A stretch of 64,000 nt of DNA from Cherax quadricarinatus (GCF_038502225.1 NW_027195556.1:62001-126000), one strand, 5' to 3'. Positions 1 through 11,757 are shown, numbered from the stretch's first letter. Translations and numbers: made by a program. The notes: generated by a model not told the origin, from the letters alone.

Positions 1-300
1 GACCTCAGGGAAGTGGTGAAGGGTATGTACCTGGATCCACGGACCTGGGGTGGGACTGCTGACCTCAGGGAAGTGGTGAAGGGTGAATACCTGGAACCAG
101 GGACCTGGGGTGGGACTTGCTGACCTCAGGGAAGTGGTGAAAGGTGAATACCTTGAACCACGGACCTGGTGGGACTTACTGACCTCAGGGAAGTGGTGAA
201 AGGTGAATACCTGGAACCACGGATCTGGGGTGGGACTGCTGACCTCAGGAAAGTGTGGAAGGGTGCAATACCTGGAACCACAGACCTGATGTGGGACTGC
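1..300. repeat. Minisatellite, about 60-bp unit, 5 copies
   Basis: Five head-to-tail copies, each starting gacctcaggraagtg and ending near gggtgggactgct. Units are 59-61 bp with a few substitutions. The array is cut by the window edge, so its true length is unknown. Short open frames across it are by-products of the repeat. Confidence 0.95.
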
Positions 301-415
301 TGACCACGGACCGTGGGTAGGACTGGGTAAGGCATCACCCAGACTTGAAGGGAAGGGAAGACATCCGGGGGTCCCCGGATGAATTCCCGGGGAAGGCTTT
401 GATGCAAAAGTTGGG

Positions 416-1505
416 ATTACTGAATGTAGGATACGAAGTGGGGAAGGGACAATATCTGAGGGGACACAGATGGACTCCTGGACCCATGAACCTGAGAGTA
501 GGATAGGAAGTATATAGGTGAGGGGACACAGATGGACTCCTGGACCCATGAACCTGGGAGTAGGAAAGGAAGTATAGGTGAGGATGTGGGGATGGAAGAA
601 TATCTGAGGGGACACAGATGGACTCCTGGACCCATGAACCAGAGAGTAGGATAGGAAGTATAGGTGAGGATGTGGGGAAGGAAGAATATATGAGGGGACA
701 CAGATGGACTCCTGGACCCATGAAACTGAGAGTAGGATAGGAAGTATAGGTGAGGATGTGGGGAAGGGAGAATATCTGAGGGGACAAAGATGGACTCCTG
801 GACCCATGAAACTGAGAGTAGGATAGGAAGTATAGGTTAGGAAGTGGGGAAGGGAGAATATCTGAGGGGACACAGATTGACTCCTGGACCCATGAAACTG
901 AGAGTAGGATAGGAAGTATAGGTTAGTATGTGGGGAAGGGAGAATATCTGAGGGGACACAGATGGACTCCTGGACCCATGAACCTGAGTGTAGGATAGGA
1001 AGTATAGGTTAGGATGTGGGGAAGGGAGAATATCTGAGGGGACACAGATGGACTCATGGACCCATGAACCTGAGAGTAGGATAGGAAGTATAGGTTAGGA
1101 TGTGGGGAAGGGAGAATATCTGAGGGGACACAGATGGACTCCTGGACCCATGAAACTGAGAGTAGGATAGGAAATATAGGTTAGGATGTGGGGAAGGGAG
1201 AATACCTGAGGGGACACAGATGGACTCCTGGACCCATGAACCTGAGTGTAGGATAGGAAGTGTAGGTTAGGATGTGGGGAAGGGAGAATATCTGAGGGGA
1301 CACAGATGGACTCCTGGACCCATGAAACTGAGAGTAGGATAGGAAATATAGGTTAGGATGTGGGGAAGGGAGAATACCTGAGGGGACACAGATGGACTCC
1401 TGGAGCCATGAACCTGAGTGTAGGATAGGAAGTGTAGGTTAGGATGTGGGGAAGGGAGAATATCTGAGGAGACACAGATGGACTCCTGGACCCACGAACC
1501 TGGGG
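416..1505. repeat. Minisatellite, 86-bp unit, about 13 copies
   Basis: The motif gacccatgaa recurs with a spacing of 86 bp (for example 543, 629, 715), with one short 62-bp unit near the start. Each unit also carries gaggggacacagatgg and gtaggataggaagtat. Open frames on the minus strand read through several units and are repeat artefacts, not genes. Confidence 0.95.
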
Positions 1506-1553
1506 AAAGCATCAATACACATCAACACGTGGCAGGGTCTGGTAACATATTCA

Positions 1554-2005
1554 TTTAGTAGTAAGTTATTGTTATCATTTGTTCACCTAGTAGTAAGTAG
1601 TTATTGTTATCACTTGTTCACCTAGTAGTAAGTAGTTATTGTTATCACTTGTTCACCTAGTAGTAAGTAGTTATTGTTATCACTTGTTCACCTAGTAGTA
1701 AGTAGTTATTGTTATCACTTGTTCACCTAGTAGTAAGTAGTTATTGTTATCACTTGTTCACCTAGTAGTAAGTAGTTATTGTTATCACTTGTTCACCTAG
1801 TAGTAAGTAGTTATTGTTATCACTTGTTCACCTAGTAGTAAGTAGTTATTGTTATCACTTGTTCACCTAGTAGTAAGTAGTTATTGTTATCTTTTGTTCA
1901 CCTAGTAGTAAGTAATTATTGTTATAAATTTTTCACCTAGTATTAAGTAGTTATTGTTATCAATTTTTCACCTAGTAGTAATCAGTTATTTTTATCACTT
2001 TTAGA
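1554..2005. repeat. Minisatellite, 35-bp unit, about 13 copies
   Basis: Head-to-tail copies of a 35-bp unit containing cacctagtagtaagtag and ttattgttatcactt. Central copies are nearly identical and copies at the right end are degraded, as expected for an array that homogenises internally. Confidence 0.95.
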
Positions 2006-2061
2006 AATGTGAGATAATTATTATTACTGTTTTTTATATTTTTTATTTCACACATCGGCCG

Positions 2062-2322
2062 TTTCCCACCAAGGCAGGGTGGCCCACCAAGGCAGGGTGA
2101 CCCACCAAGGCAGGGTGACCCACCAAGGCAGGGTGACCCACCAAGGCAGGGTGACCCACCAAGGCAGGGTGACCCACCAAGGCAGGGTGACCCACCAAGG
2201 CAGGGTGGCCCTCCAAGGCAGGGTGGCCCACCAAGGCAGGGTGGCCCACCAAGGCAGGGTGACCCACCAAGGCGGGGTGACCCACCAAGGCAGGGTGACC
2301 CACCAAGGCAGGGTGGCCCGAG
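2062..2322. repeat. 18-bp VNTR made from the 3' end of an RTE-like LINE
   Basis: About 14 copies of an 18-bp unit (ggcagggtgacccaccaa, with variants). Other copies of the same LINE family in this window carry the motif once (near 11040-11060, 34605-34625 and 38652-38672). The array sits exactly at the 3' end of the LINE body that follows on the minus strand, so it is an internal amplification of the element's 3' untranslated end. The unit is a multiple of three, so both strands show long Pro/Leu/Gly-rich open frames; these are artefacts. Confidence 0.9.
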
Positions 2323-4928
2323 AAAGAAAAACATTCATCATCATTCACTCCATCACTGTCTTGCCAGAGGCGCACTCACACTACAGTTATTAAATTGCAA
2401 CATTAAGACCCCTCCTTCTGAGTGCAGATCTAACACAGTCACGCATGCTTGCTGGAAGTCCAAGCCCCTCACATACCAAACCTCTTTTATCCCCTGCCTC
2501 CAACCCCGACCCCGCCATCCCTCCAATATTGTATTTCGTTCAATCCTCTCTACATGTTTTGGTAATCCCGCACCTCCTTGTAATTTCCAAACAATGAATT
2601 CTCTGCAGTGCCCTCAGGCATGACTTCTCCACTGTCTCCAACATTCACCACCCATGCCTCACACTCAGATAAGAGGGTTGGTATAACTATACTCTCATAC
2701 ATTCCCCTGTTTGCTTACATGGATAATGTTCTTTATCTCCACAGACTCCTCAGTCACCACTCACATTATTCCCCTCGTTAATTCTATGATTCACCTCACC
2801 TTTCATAGACCAATCTGCTGACACATTCTGAATACATTCACCTCCTCCATACTCTCCCTCCAATTTGATATTCAGTCTTTCGTTACCTAAAATTTTTGTT
2901 ATCCTCATCACCTTACTCTTTCCTATATTCACTTTTAATTTCCTTTTTTTAAATACCCTACCAAAATCATCAACCAACCTCTGTAACTTCTCTTCAAAAT
3001 CTCCCAAAAGCACAGTGTCATCAGCAAAGAGCAACTATGACACCTTCCATTTTGTGTTAGTTTCTTTTTCTTTTAACCCCACACCTCATGCCAACACCCA
3101 CGCATTCTTACAACCCCATCTATACATATATTGAACAACAATGGTGACATCATCCATCCCTGCCTAAAGCAAGCTTTTACTGGGAAATAATTTCCCTCTC
3201 TCGTACATACTCTAACCTGAGCCTCACTATCCTCATAAAAGCTCTTCACCTCTTTCAGTAATCTTCCTACTATTCCACACATATGCAACATCTGCCAATC
3301 GCCTCCCATCTACCCTATTATACGCATTTTCCAAATCCATAAATGACACAAAAACCCCTTTACCCTTATCTAAATACTGCTCACCTATATGTTTCACTGT
3401 AAACACTTGGTCTACACACCCGTTTCCCTTCCTAAAGCTTCCTTGTTCATCTGCTATCCTGCTCTCCGTCTTACTTTTAATTCTATCAATAATAACTCTA
3501 TCATACACTTTACCAGGTATACTAAACAGACTTATTCCCCTATACTTTATGCACTCTCTTTTGTCCCCTTTGCCTTTGTACAAAAGAACTATGAATGCTC
3601 TCAACCAATCCCTAGGTACCTTATTCTCTTCCATACATTTATTAAACAAAATCATTAATCACTCCAAAACTATATGCCCACCTGCTTTTAACATTTCTAT
3701 CTTTATCCATCAATTTCAGCTGCCTTACCCTCTTCCATTCTATCAACTGCCTCACGAACTTCCCCCACACTCACAACTGGCTCTTCCTCACTCCTACAAG
3801 ATGTTATTCCTCCTTGATCCATAAACGAAATCACAGCTTTCCTATCTTCATCAACATTTAATTAACAATTCCTCAAAATATTCCCTCCATCTTCCCTATA
3901 CTTCTAACTCTCCATGTAATAACTCTCCTCTTCTATTTTAAACTATCAATTCAGTTCGTTCCCTAGACTTTCTCAGCTTATTACTCACGCTCCAAAATTT
4001 ATTCTTATTTTCAACGAAATTTGTTGATATCTCTCCCACTCTCTCATTTACTCTCTTATTACATTCCTTCACCACTCTCTTTACCTCTCGTTTTCTCTCC
4101 ATATTCTCCTCCATCCTTGTATCACTTCTACTTTGCAAAAACCTCTCATATGATAACTTTTTCTCTCTTATTACTCTCTTTACCTCATTATTCCACCAAT
4201 CGCTCTTCTTCCCTCCCGCACCCACTTTCCTGTAACAACAAACTTCTGCTGAACACTTTAACACTACATTCTTAAACCTACCCCATACATCTTCAACATC
4301 ATTGCCTAATCTCTCACTAGCTCATCCATCCTCCAGTAGTTGTTATATCTTACCCTAACTGCCTCCTTCTTTAGTTTATAACCTTTCACCTCTCTCTTAC
4401 TTGCTACTTCCATTTTCCTTTTACTTTCACTGTAGTTACTACTAAAATTTGATCTTATATATCCGTTGCCCCTCTATAAACATGTACATCGTAAAGTCCA
4501 CCCAACAGTCTTTTATCTATCAATACATAGTCCAACAAACTACTGTCATTACGCCATATATGTATCATATCTTGTATACTTATTTATCCTTTTTTCTTAA
4601 AATGTATATTACCTATAACCAAACCCCTTTGTATGCAAAGTTCGATCAATGTCCCCCCATCATCATTTATACCTGGCACTCCAAACTTACCTATCACACC
4701 CTCTCTCAACGTTTCTCCCACTTCAGCATTTAGGTCCCCTACCACAATTACTCACACTCGCTTAATATCTCCCAAAATCTCTCTCTCTTCTCTACACTTC
4801 TCTCTTCTTCAGGTACATACATACTCATTATGACCGACTTTCTTGCACTCGAGCTTTATTATAATCCACATTATCCTTAAATTTATTCATTTATATTCCC
4901 TCTTCTCCTTCTGTAACTGATCCTTCCT
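2323..4928 (-). pseudogene. RTE-like non-LTR retrotransposon, copy A (decayed)
   Basis: This is a degraded LINE on the minus strand. Reading from high to low coordinates, an APE-type endonuclease remnant comes first (about 4928-4450, with GDLNAEVGETLR-like and IGKFGVPG-like segments). A reverse transcriptase follows in broken frames: 4264-3938 (SDWWNNEVKRV), 3655-3233 (YRGISLFSIPGKVY, FMDLENAYNRVDG) and 3034-2750 (FADDTVLLGD). The tail and VNTR lie at the low-coordinate end. It aligns throughout with the better preserved copy at 38622-41750. Several frameshifts and stops make it inactive. It is 5'-truncated inside the endonuclease near 4928. Assignment to the RTE clade is from the style of the RT and is less certain than the LINE call. 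Confidence 0.85.
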
Positions 4929-5310
4929 AGCGTATACATGAGGAGTTGCTCTGTATACAGTGTCCTTTGTTCAGACATAAGTGACGTCACACATTCTTGT
5001 ATAAAACCCATAGTGACATCACACATCCTTATCTGAGATTCACAGTGACATCACACACACTATCTATCATCGTGACATCACACATTGTTATCTAAGTCAC
5101 ACAGTGACATCACACATAGTTTTCCATGACTCACTCAGTTATATTTAACGTTAAAGCGCTTAAAGGTATCCCTTCAGGAACTTCTCACAGGTGGATAATA
5201 TTCTGTCTGTAAGATACATCAATCATTACGCACTGACGCCCTTCAGAAGAGGAAGACTCAGTTATATTTAACCGCTTAAAGGTATCCCTTGAACTTCTCA
5301 CAGAGTAAGT
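4929..5310. repeat. Irregular GTGACATCACAC repeats and a local duplication
   Basis: Between 4981 and 5125 a gtgacatcacac motif occurs five times at irregular 25-35 bp spacing; the first copy is gtgacgtcacac and contains a perfect CRE-type TGACGTCA (4982-4989). Next to it, about 50 bp (ttatatttaacgttaaag to cttctcacag) at 5131-5190 is repeated in shorter form at 5261-5302. No gene is seen here. Confidence 0.6.
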
Positions 5311-5779
5311 GGGTGAGTGAACCGTAAAGATGAACCACTGACCTCCAGGTGGCCGGGTCTGGTAACTCAGAACAAACTCTGAGACTAACAGTGGCCGCAA
5401 ACTCTTAATTTATGCAACACTGTGGTTTTATATCTCATAGTATTAACAGCATACATCAAAACTATTGAGTTTATTGTGTATGATTAATTTCACGCAGATA
5501 ACAGCAGCCTGAATGACAATAAAAATACAATAAAAATGTAAGTTAGAAGTATTCCAGGAAGACTTGACCTGGTGACTCAACAAACTTTACCTCCCGATGA
5601 TCCAACTTGACCACCAAGCTTCCTACCTTCTTTTATGCTGTTCTTTTTTCTTGGTAGAGAGGGTTATATTATGTTTTGCTATGTTATGTTATGTTTTATT
5701 TTGTCATATTATATTTTATTATGTAATATTATGTTACATTATGTTAATAAGCTATTAACATAACAGGGATATAAATGAT
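5311..5779. other. Unassigned, AT-rich
   Basis: No coding similarity recognised. 5650-5755 is a degenerate run of ttatgtta-like words. The rest shows nothing I can name. Confidence 0.5.
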
Positions 5780-7070
5780 ATACATTACCGACACAATGGA
5801 AAAGTTGACACACATCTAACATAATGTTATTTTTTATTGACAACGTTTCGCCCACAAGTCACACACAGATCTTCCTGAGCAGGTACATTAGTATATATAG
5901 GGAACATCATGATATAAAGAGTCAGGTGGAGAATGTTGAAGTTGATTGCTCAGCAGAGGTTGGTGTTGAGAAACACTTACCTAACATGAGCCTGTAAGTT
6001 TGTTGCTAATTAAGACAAGGTTGAAGAAATTTCCTGGCAAGAGGTTCAGCTAAGTTGTAAAAGCTTCGTTTTAAAGTCTAGTGAAAACCGACCAACCAGC
6101 AGGATCTTCTCCACTTCTACTCTCACCACAACACCAAAACTAAACGTAACGTTATCATAAGCTTCTTCCTTCAAGACCTTGAAATCTGTAGTAGTGAATT
6201 ACTTGAGGAAGAATTCTCTTTCATCGATGAAGTATTTTCTAAACTTCACTATTCTCATCACTTCATTATAGACTGGTGACGCCGGGCATATAACATATTC
6301 AGATAACCCACACATAGCAGAGAGAAAAACTTATGAAGAACGTGAGCCAATATATATATATAGACGAGGACAGGGATGGGAGAAGCAGAAAAGAGAAGTA
6401 ATGGAAGTGGTAATGATGGTGGTGGAAGTAGAAGTGAGAGTAATTTGTGCCACAAGAGATAGAAAGGGGAATGAAGGGAGGCAGTAGTAGTAGTAATAGT
6501 AGTAGAGTAGACAGAAATAATAGTAAATGAGTGGTAGTCATAACAGTAGTAGTAGTAGTAGTAGTAGTAGTAAAAGAGTAAGACAAGAAAAAGGAGCACT
6601 ACAGGAGAGCTAAGGACCCACAAGGTGGGGAAACTGAAGGATAGAACAAACTAAAGCAGAAAATTAAAAAACTGAGAGAAATATGGTAAAGATGAAAGGA
6701 GAAGTGGTAGGGAGAGAAGTCACGAGTGTTATGAAGTCTGGAGCATTTGACAATGTAAGGAGAAAGGAAAGCATCTACAGAGACAAAGTCAGGATTAAGA
6801 TTCACACAAGGAAAGTTGTTAATAAGGGATGATTCAACATGACGACGGTTGTGAAGGCTAGAAGTAGGATAGACAGTTTTGGCAGAGGACCAGCCAGTAG
6901 GATGACAGAAAATAGCATTATTGGAGTCGGCAAGTCTAACACATTTTTTGTGCTCTTTAAGTCTGTCAGAAAGATAGTGGCCAGTGTCTCCATTTTTCTG
7001 CCTAGTGTTTTCTGTCCTTCAGCTTTCTCCCCCATCCCCTGTGATTTTGGTCATACCCCACGTGGGTCTC
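5780..7070 (-). pseudogene. Penelope-like element remnant (GIY-YIG end plus terminal repeat)
   Basis: Read on the minus strand, 7060-6690 encodes the distal part of a Penelope-type GIY-YIG endonuclease: NGDTGHYLSDRLKEHK, then RLADSNNAIFCH, GWSSAKTVY, NRRHVESSLINNFP and VNLNPDFVSVDAFLS. In this family the segment lies at the C terminus, after the reverse transcriptase. No RT is seen upstream, so the copy is 5'-truncated. Downstream of the stop, at 5840-5882, is a hammerhead-like motif of the kind found in Penelope terminal repeats. A triplet-rich stretch (agtagtagt, 6480-6575) interrupts the non-coding part. The call rests on family knowledge of these motifs. Confidence 0.75.
5840..5882 (-). 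ncRNA. Degenerate hammerhead-ribozyme-like motif
   Basis: On the minus strand a gggcgaaacgttg end matches the 3' half of the hammerhead core (GAAAC before the cleavage region). The expected CUGANGA box is replaced by ctcagga. The surrounding layout (ttaccgaca, gacaca, tttattga, then caacgtttcgc on the plus strand) matches the better motifs at 29606-29634 and 47247-47290. Probably an inactive relic. Confidence 0.5.
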
Positions 7071-7389
7071 TAGCACTCCTGAGGTGCTCGATTTTCTTGT
7101 CATTAGACTGATCCCTGTTCTTATACTACTACTACGACTACCACTCCTTTACTACTACTACGGCTACCACTCCTTTACCACTATTTCTGCTTCTACTTTC
7201 TACCTTTTCTACTACTATTATTACTACTATTGCCTCCAACACAAACTCCAATAAGTTCAAAACTTACTACAGTAATAAATGTGTCACCCCAAACACTTAT
7301 TAACTAACAGGTATACCTTATGACTACGTGCGAAAAGAACTAAGTAAGTGAATCCTAACTAAAAGCAGTGGGACAGATTCATCTCTGCC
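7071..7389. other. Unassigned, with CTA/TAC triplet-rich tract
   Basis: 7124-7230 is a degenerate ctactacta run. The rest shows nothing recognisable. Confidence 0.5.
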
Positions 7390-8585
7390 AAATTCCTCAA
7401 ACATGGTGTCTCTGAACTGTCAATCCCCATAATAAATTTGTCCATCACCAACAGTAACTTCCCGGAGGAGTTCATGGAGGCCAGAGTTAATCCGATATTT
7501 AAGAAAAACATGTCTGATGTCAGCATCTATAGGCCTGTTAGCATACTCAGTGTGATGTCAAAAATTTCAGAAAAAGCGGTGTACTATCAAGTAGGTAAAT
7601 ATCTTAATGACAAAAACATAGTTATCAATCAGGTTTCAGGAACTCTTACTCTGCCGACACCTCCCTAATTAATCTGATGGACTATCTGAGAATTCAAATA
7701 TCGTTAGGGAATCTCATAGGTATGGTGACCCTCGACTTACAAAAGACCTTCGATAGGGTCAACCATAAAAAATATTAGAAACTAAAAGCTATCGATATAG
7801 GTTCTGTAAACTGGTTTAAGTCAGACCTGAGGAACAGGAAACATTGTCAAGATCATCAACACACTCAGAACTCCTGCCGATAGCATTTGGGGTTCCCTAA
7901 GGTAATATTCTGGGTCCCATACTGTTTCTATATTACGTAAACGACATACCCATCAGAGTCAAGTGTAAGCTTCTGTTTTATATAGGCGACAGTGCTCTGT
8001 TAGTCTCAGGTAGAGACTCACAAGAAATAGCTAATATACTATCACTAGAGCTAGAGTCCAGCAGCAAACGGTTAATAGACAACAAACTATGACTACACCT
8101 CGGGAAAACAGAAGCCATACACTTTGACAGGAAAAGTAAACTAAGAAGGAAAAATAGTTTTAATGTCCAGTGTAATGGGGAACCATCACTTCAGTATCTT
8201 CAGTAAAATATCTGTGAATCCCCTTTGACTCGAGCATGTTAGGAAAATTGATGGGGAACAATGTAGTATAACGACTGCCAGGCTAAAGTTCCTTTATATA
8301 CAGGCACAGTGTTTACCTACTGAGGCTGGCAGGACCCTATGTCTAGCTCTTATACAATGTCATATAGATTATTCTTCTCTTCGTGGTACTTTACCTTAAC
8401 AAAAAAAAAAGATGAAAGATAGACTACAAATTAGCCATAACAAAATGGTGAGATTCATCCTGAGCCTGGGTCCATGAGAGCATATAAGTCAGGACGAATT
8501 ACAACAACTTGATATACTGAACGATAAAGACAGAGCAGAGCAACCGAAGCTAAATCACTTTTATAAAATTGTTGACAAGCACTGG
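7390..8585 (+). pseudogene. Decayed Jockey/CR1-like LINE reverse transcriptase
   Basis: Plus-strand fragments in several frames carry RT landmarks: FPEEFMEARVNPIFKK, then IYRPVSILSVMSKISEK (7438-7660), LDLQKTFDRVNHKK (about 7733-7770), a GDSALLVSG remnant of the catalytic box, and LHLGKTEAIHFDRKSKL (about 8095-8150). The order fits fingers, palm and thumb of a LINE RT. Many stops and frameshifts show long decay. No endonuclease or ORF1 is recognisable upstream. Confidence 0.7.
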
Positions 8586-8589
8586 AATA

Positions 8590-9470
8590 CAAACAGAATG
8601 CAGATGTAGTATACATAGATTTTGCAAAAGCCGTTGACAAGTGAGATCATGGTGTATTAGCACACAAAATGCGTGCTAAAGGGATAACTGGCAAAGTAGG
8701 CAGATGGATCTTCAACTTTCTAACAAATCAATCACAAAGAGTAATGGTAAACAGAGTTAAATCAGAAGCTGCCATAGTGAAGAGCTCTGTCCCACAAGGC
8801 ACAGTACTCGCCCCTATCCTGTTACTCATCCTCGTATCAGACAGACAGAGATGTAAACAATAGCACCGTATCGTCCTTTGCAGGCGATACTAGGATCTGC
8901 ATGAGAGTGTCATCCATTGAGGACACGGCAAATCTCCGAGAAGATATAAACCAAGTTTTCCAATGGGTAACAGAGAACAATATGATGTTCAATGAAGACA
9001 AATTCCAACTACTCCGTTATGATAAACTGGAGGAAATAATAACTAGGACTGAGTATACTACAAACTCCAATCACACATAAAGTGGAAAAGTAATGTGAAG
9101 GACCTAGAAGTGGTAATGTCTAAGGATATCACGTTCAAGGATCTCAACAGTGTCACTATCACATCTGCGAGGAAACTGATAGGATGCATAATGAGAACAT
9201 TCAAGACAAGAGATGCCAAGCCATTGATGATCCTTTTTAAATCACTTGTTCGCTCTAGGCTGGAATACTGCTGTACATTAACATATCCATTTAAGGCAGG
9301 TGAAATTACAGATCTAGAGAATGTACGAACGTACAGAGAACCTTTACTGCACATATAAGTTCCATCAAACACCTTAACTACTGGGAACGTTTGGAAGTAC
9401 TTGACGTGTACTCATTGGAGCGCAGTCGAGTAAATACATCAATAACTCCAGTACTTGAAATGCGGAGTGT
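8590..9470 (+). pseudogene. Second decayed Jockey/CR1-like LINE (RT C-terminal half)
   Basis: A separate RT fragment starts with VVYIDFAKAVDK (about 8607) and continues with GITGKVGRWIFNFLTNQSQRV (8684 on), KSSVPQGTVLAPILL and a catalytic box reading FAGDTRI, where FADDT is expected. The thumb and C terminus follow (LVRSRLEYCCTL, KAGEITDLENV, LNYWERLEVLDVYSLERSR). It repeats the palm domain already present in the fragment to its left, so it is a different insertion. The catalytic Asp change and frameshifts make it inactive. Confidence 0.7.
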
Positions 9471-9543
9471 TCTGGTATTCGTAGAGCAGGAACTCCTCCC
9501 CCTCCCCCCCGTCCCTGCAGATGAAGCCCATTCTCGTATCACA

Positions 9544-9793
9544 TATGATAACCGTATATTCTCGTGTCATTCTCGATGATAACCGTATACCATATATTCT
9601 TTGGTCACTAATGATAACCGTATATTCTGGGGTCACTAATGATAACCGTATATTCTGGGGTCACTAATGATAACCGTATATTCTGGGGTCACTAATGATA
9701 ACCGTATATTCTGGGGTCACTAATGATAACCGTATATTCTGGGGTCACTAATGATAACCGTATATTCTCGTGTCACTAATGATAACCGTACAT
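9544..9793. repeat. Minisatellite, 28-bp unit, about 9 copies
   Basis: Copies of a 28-bp unit (taatgataaccgtatattc + tggggtcac). Outer copies carry tcgtgtcac instead of tggggtcac. Central copies are identical. Confidence 0.95.
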
Positions 9794-9914
9794 TCAAGAA
9801 CTTGTACATTTGCTGGTTATTCTAGACAGGTCGCCTCGTTGTCAAGCGCATCATTGCTCTTTTATAAATTTTTTATTTAATGTTATATATACTTTTTTAT
9901 TAGTAGCTTTTCAA

Positions 9915-10337
9915 AGTCATCCAGTGAGAACCTAACGTAAGTAAACTTAACTTAACCTCCGCCTAACCTAAAGTAACTAAACTTAACCTCCGCCTAACCT
10001 AAGGTAACTAAACTTAACCTCCGTCTAACCTAAAGTAACTAAACTTAATCTCCGCCTAACCTAACGTAACTAAACAACTTAACCTCCGCCTAACCTAACG
10101 TAACTTAATTTAACCTCCGCCTAACCTAACGAAACTAAACTTAACTTAACCTCCGCCTAACCTAACCTAACTAAACTTAACCTCCGCCTAACCTAACGTA
10201 ACTAAACATAACTTAACCTCCGCCTAACCTAACGTAACTTAATTTAACTTCTGCCTAACCTAACGGAACTCGACTTGACTTAACCTCCACTTAACCTAAT
10301 GTAACTAAACTTAACCTCCGCCTAACCTAACGCAAAA
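9915..10337. repeat. Minisatellite with telomere-like CCTAACCTAA motifs, about 31-bp unit
   Basis: About 14 imperfect units of the form ctccgcctaacctaacg + taactaaacttaac. Each unit has one cctaacctaa, the complement of two TTAGG arthropod telomere repeats, separated by related taact/taaac words. This is an array of a telomere-like compound unit, not a pure telomeric tract. Confidence 0.85.
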
Positions 10338-10361
10338 TATAGACAATTATATTTGTAAGGT

Positions 10362-11090
10362 GAGTAGTGCACTGAGGAGTCTGTGGAGTCAAAGAACTTT
10401 GTCAATGAAAGCAAAGAGGGAAATGTAAGAGAGTATAGTTATACCAACGCTCTTACATGAGTGCGAAGCATGAGTTGTGAATGTTACAGGGAGAAGGCTG
10501 GAGGCAGTGGAGATGTCGTGTCTGATGGCAATGTGTGGTGTGATTATAATGCAGAGAATTTGAAATTTGGAAATTAGGAGGAGGTACAAGATTACCAAAA
10601 TTATTACCCAGAGGGCTAAGGAGGGGTTCTTGAGGTGGTTCGGACATGTAGAATAAAATAAAATAACTTCGAGAGTGTATAAATCTGTAGTGGAGGGAAG
10701 GCGGGGTAGAGGTCGGCCTAGGAAAGGTTAGAGGGAGGGGGTAAAAGAGGTTTTGTGTGCGAAGGGCTTGGACTTCCAACAAGCATGTGTGAGCGTGTTA
10801 GATAGGAGCGAATGGAAACCAATGGTTTTTAGGACTTGATGTGCTCTTGGAGTGTGAGCAAGGTAATATTTATGAAGGGATTCAGGGAAACCGGCAGGCC
10901 GGACTTGAGTCCTGGAGATGGGAAGTACAGTGTCTACACTCTGAAGGAGGGGTGTTAATGTTGCAGTTTTATAACTGTAGTGTAAGCCCACTCTGGCAAG
11001 ACAGTGATGGAGTGAATGGTGGTGAAAGTTTTTCTTTTTCGGGCCACCCTGTATTGGTGGGAAACGGCCGATGGGTTAATAAAAATAAAA
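10362..11090 (+). pseudogene. RTE-like LINE, copy B (3' fragment)
   Basis: Only the 3' end of the family is present. It starts at the codons for VSSALRSLW and runs through the region matching GHVERMERNRITSRVYQSVVEGRRGRGRPRK in the best copy. The 3' untranslated end (aagacagtgatggagtga, gggccaccctg) and the tail ttaataaaaataaaatg follow. Frames are broken. Severe 5' truncation is typical of LINE insertion. Confidence 0.85.
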
Positions 11091-11682
11091 TGTAAGTTTA
11101 CAGGAAGAATTAAGATGACTTGGGGATCCTCGTAAATAAATTAATGAATTTAAGTAAGGCAAGATGGCAGCTTGGTGGGTAAGCATCTACTTATGTCATC
11201 TCTCTCGGTGTTCGACCCGTTTTTTTTCTGTTGAAATGTGTTTCCGAAGTAATCAGGTTCATTTCAGAAACACGCTAGTGTTGCTTTCCTATACTGGGAT
11301 GTGAAAGGTTGGTTGATTTGTTAGGTAGTGATTCTGACATCTGTACGAGAACCATTATGGTTGTATTTCTTCCCTGCACAATACAAGCTAATTATACTTT
11401 AATAAGAAAATGAGGATTAAGAGCTCAATATATACAAAGTGTTGAAGAGATATACACTATATTCGTTTCAGTAGATTAACATATGTGGGTATCTGGGTAT
11501 CTATACTTGTAGATGTTTCACCATTCATTTGTGAAACATCTGCACATAAAGATACCCAGATGTTGCACATGTGTCTAATTCTTCATTCTGACGATATTGT
11601 ATACAGTACATGTACATTAATGCCTGTGTTTTATAAACGTTAAGGTATGTATTTGAGGTCACCTTCAGTTTACCAGGAGACC
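11091..11682. other. Unassigned
   Basis: No coding similarity, structured RNA or clear repeat recognised. 11497-11560 contains an imperfect inverted pair around gtgaaacatctgcacat. Confidence 0.4.
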
Positions 11683-11757
11683 CAGCAGGTGCAGGTGAGC
11701 CAGCAGGTGCAGGTGGCCCAGCAGGTGCAGGTGAGCCAGCAGGTGCAGGTGAGCCTG
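11683..11757. repeat. 18-bp minisatellite (cagcaggtgcaggtgagc), about 4 copies
   Basis: Four copies of an 18-bp unit inside a short frame that would encode alternating Gln-Val-Ser. The frame has no other support as a gene. Confidence 0.85.

Noticed and set aside
335..1515. Minus-strand open frames of 80-150 codons
   Set aside because: They are read-through of the 86-bp minisatellite and have no protein-like composition beyond the repeat.
1972..2393. Four long Gly/Pro/Leu or His/Gln/Val repeat frames on both strands
   Set aside because: The 18-bp unit is a multiple of three, so all frames repeat; it is LINE 3' end material.
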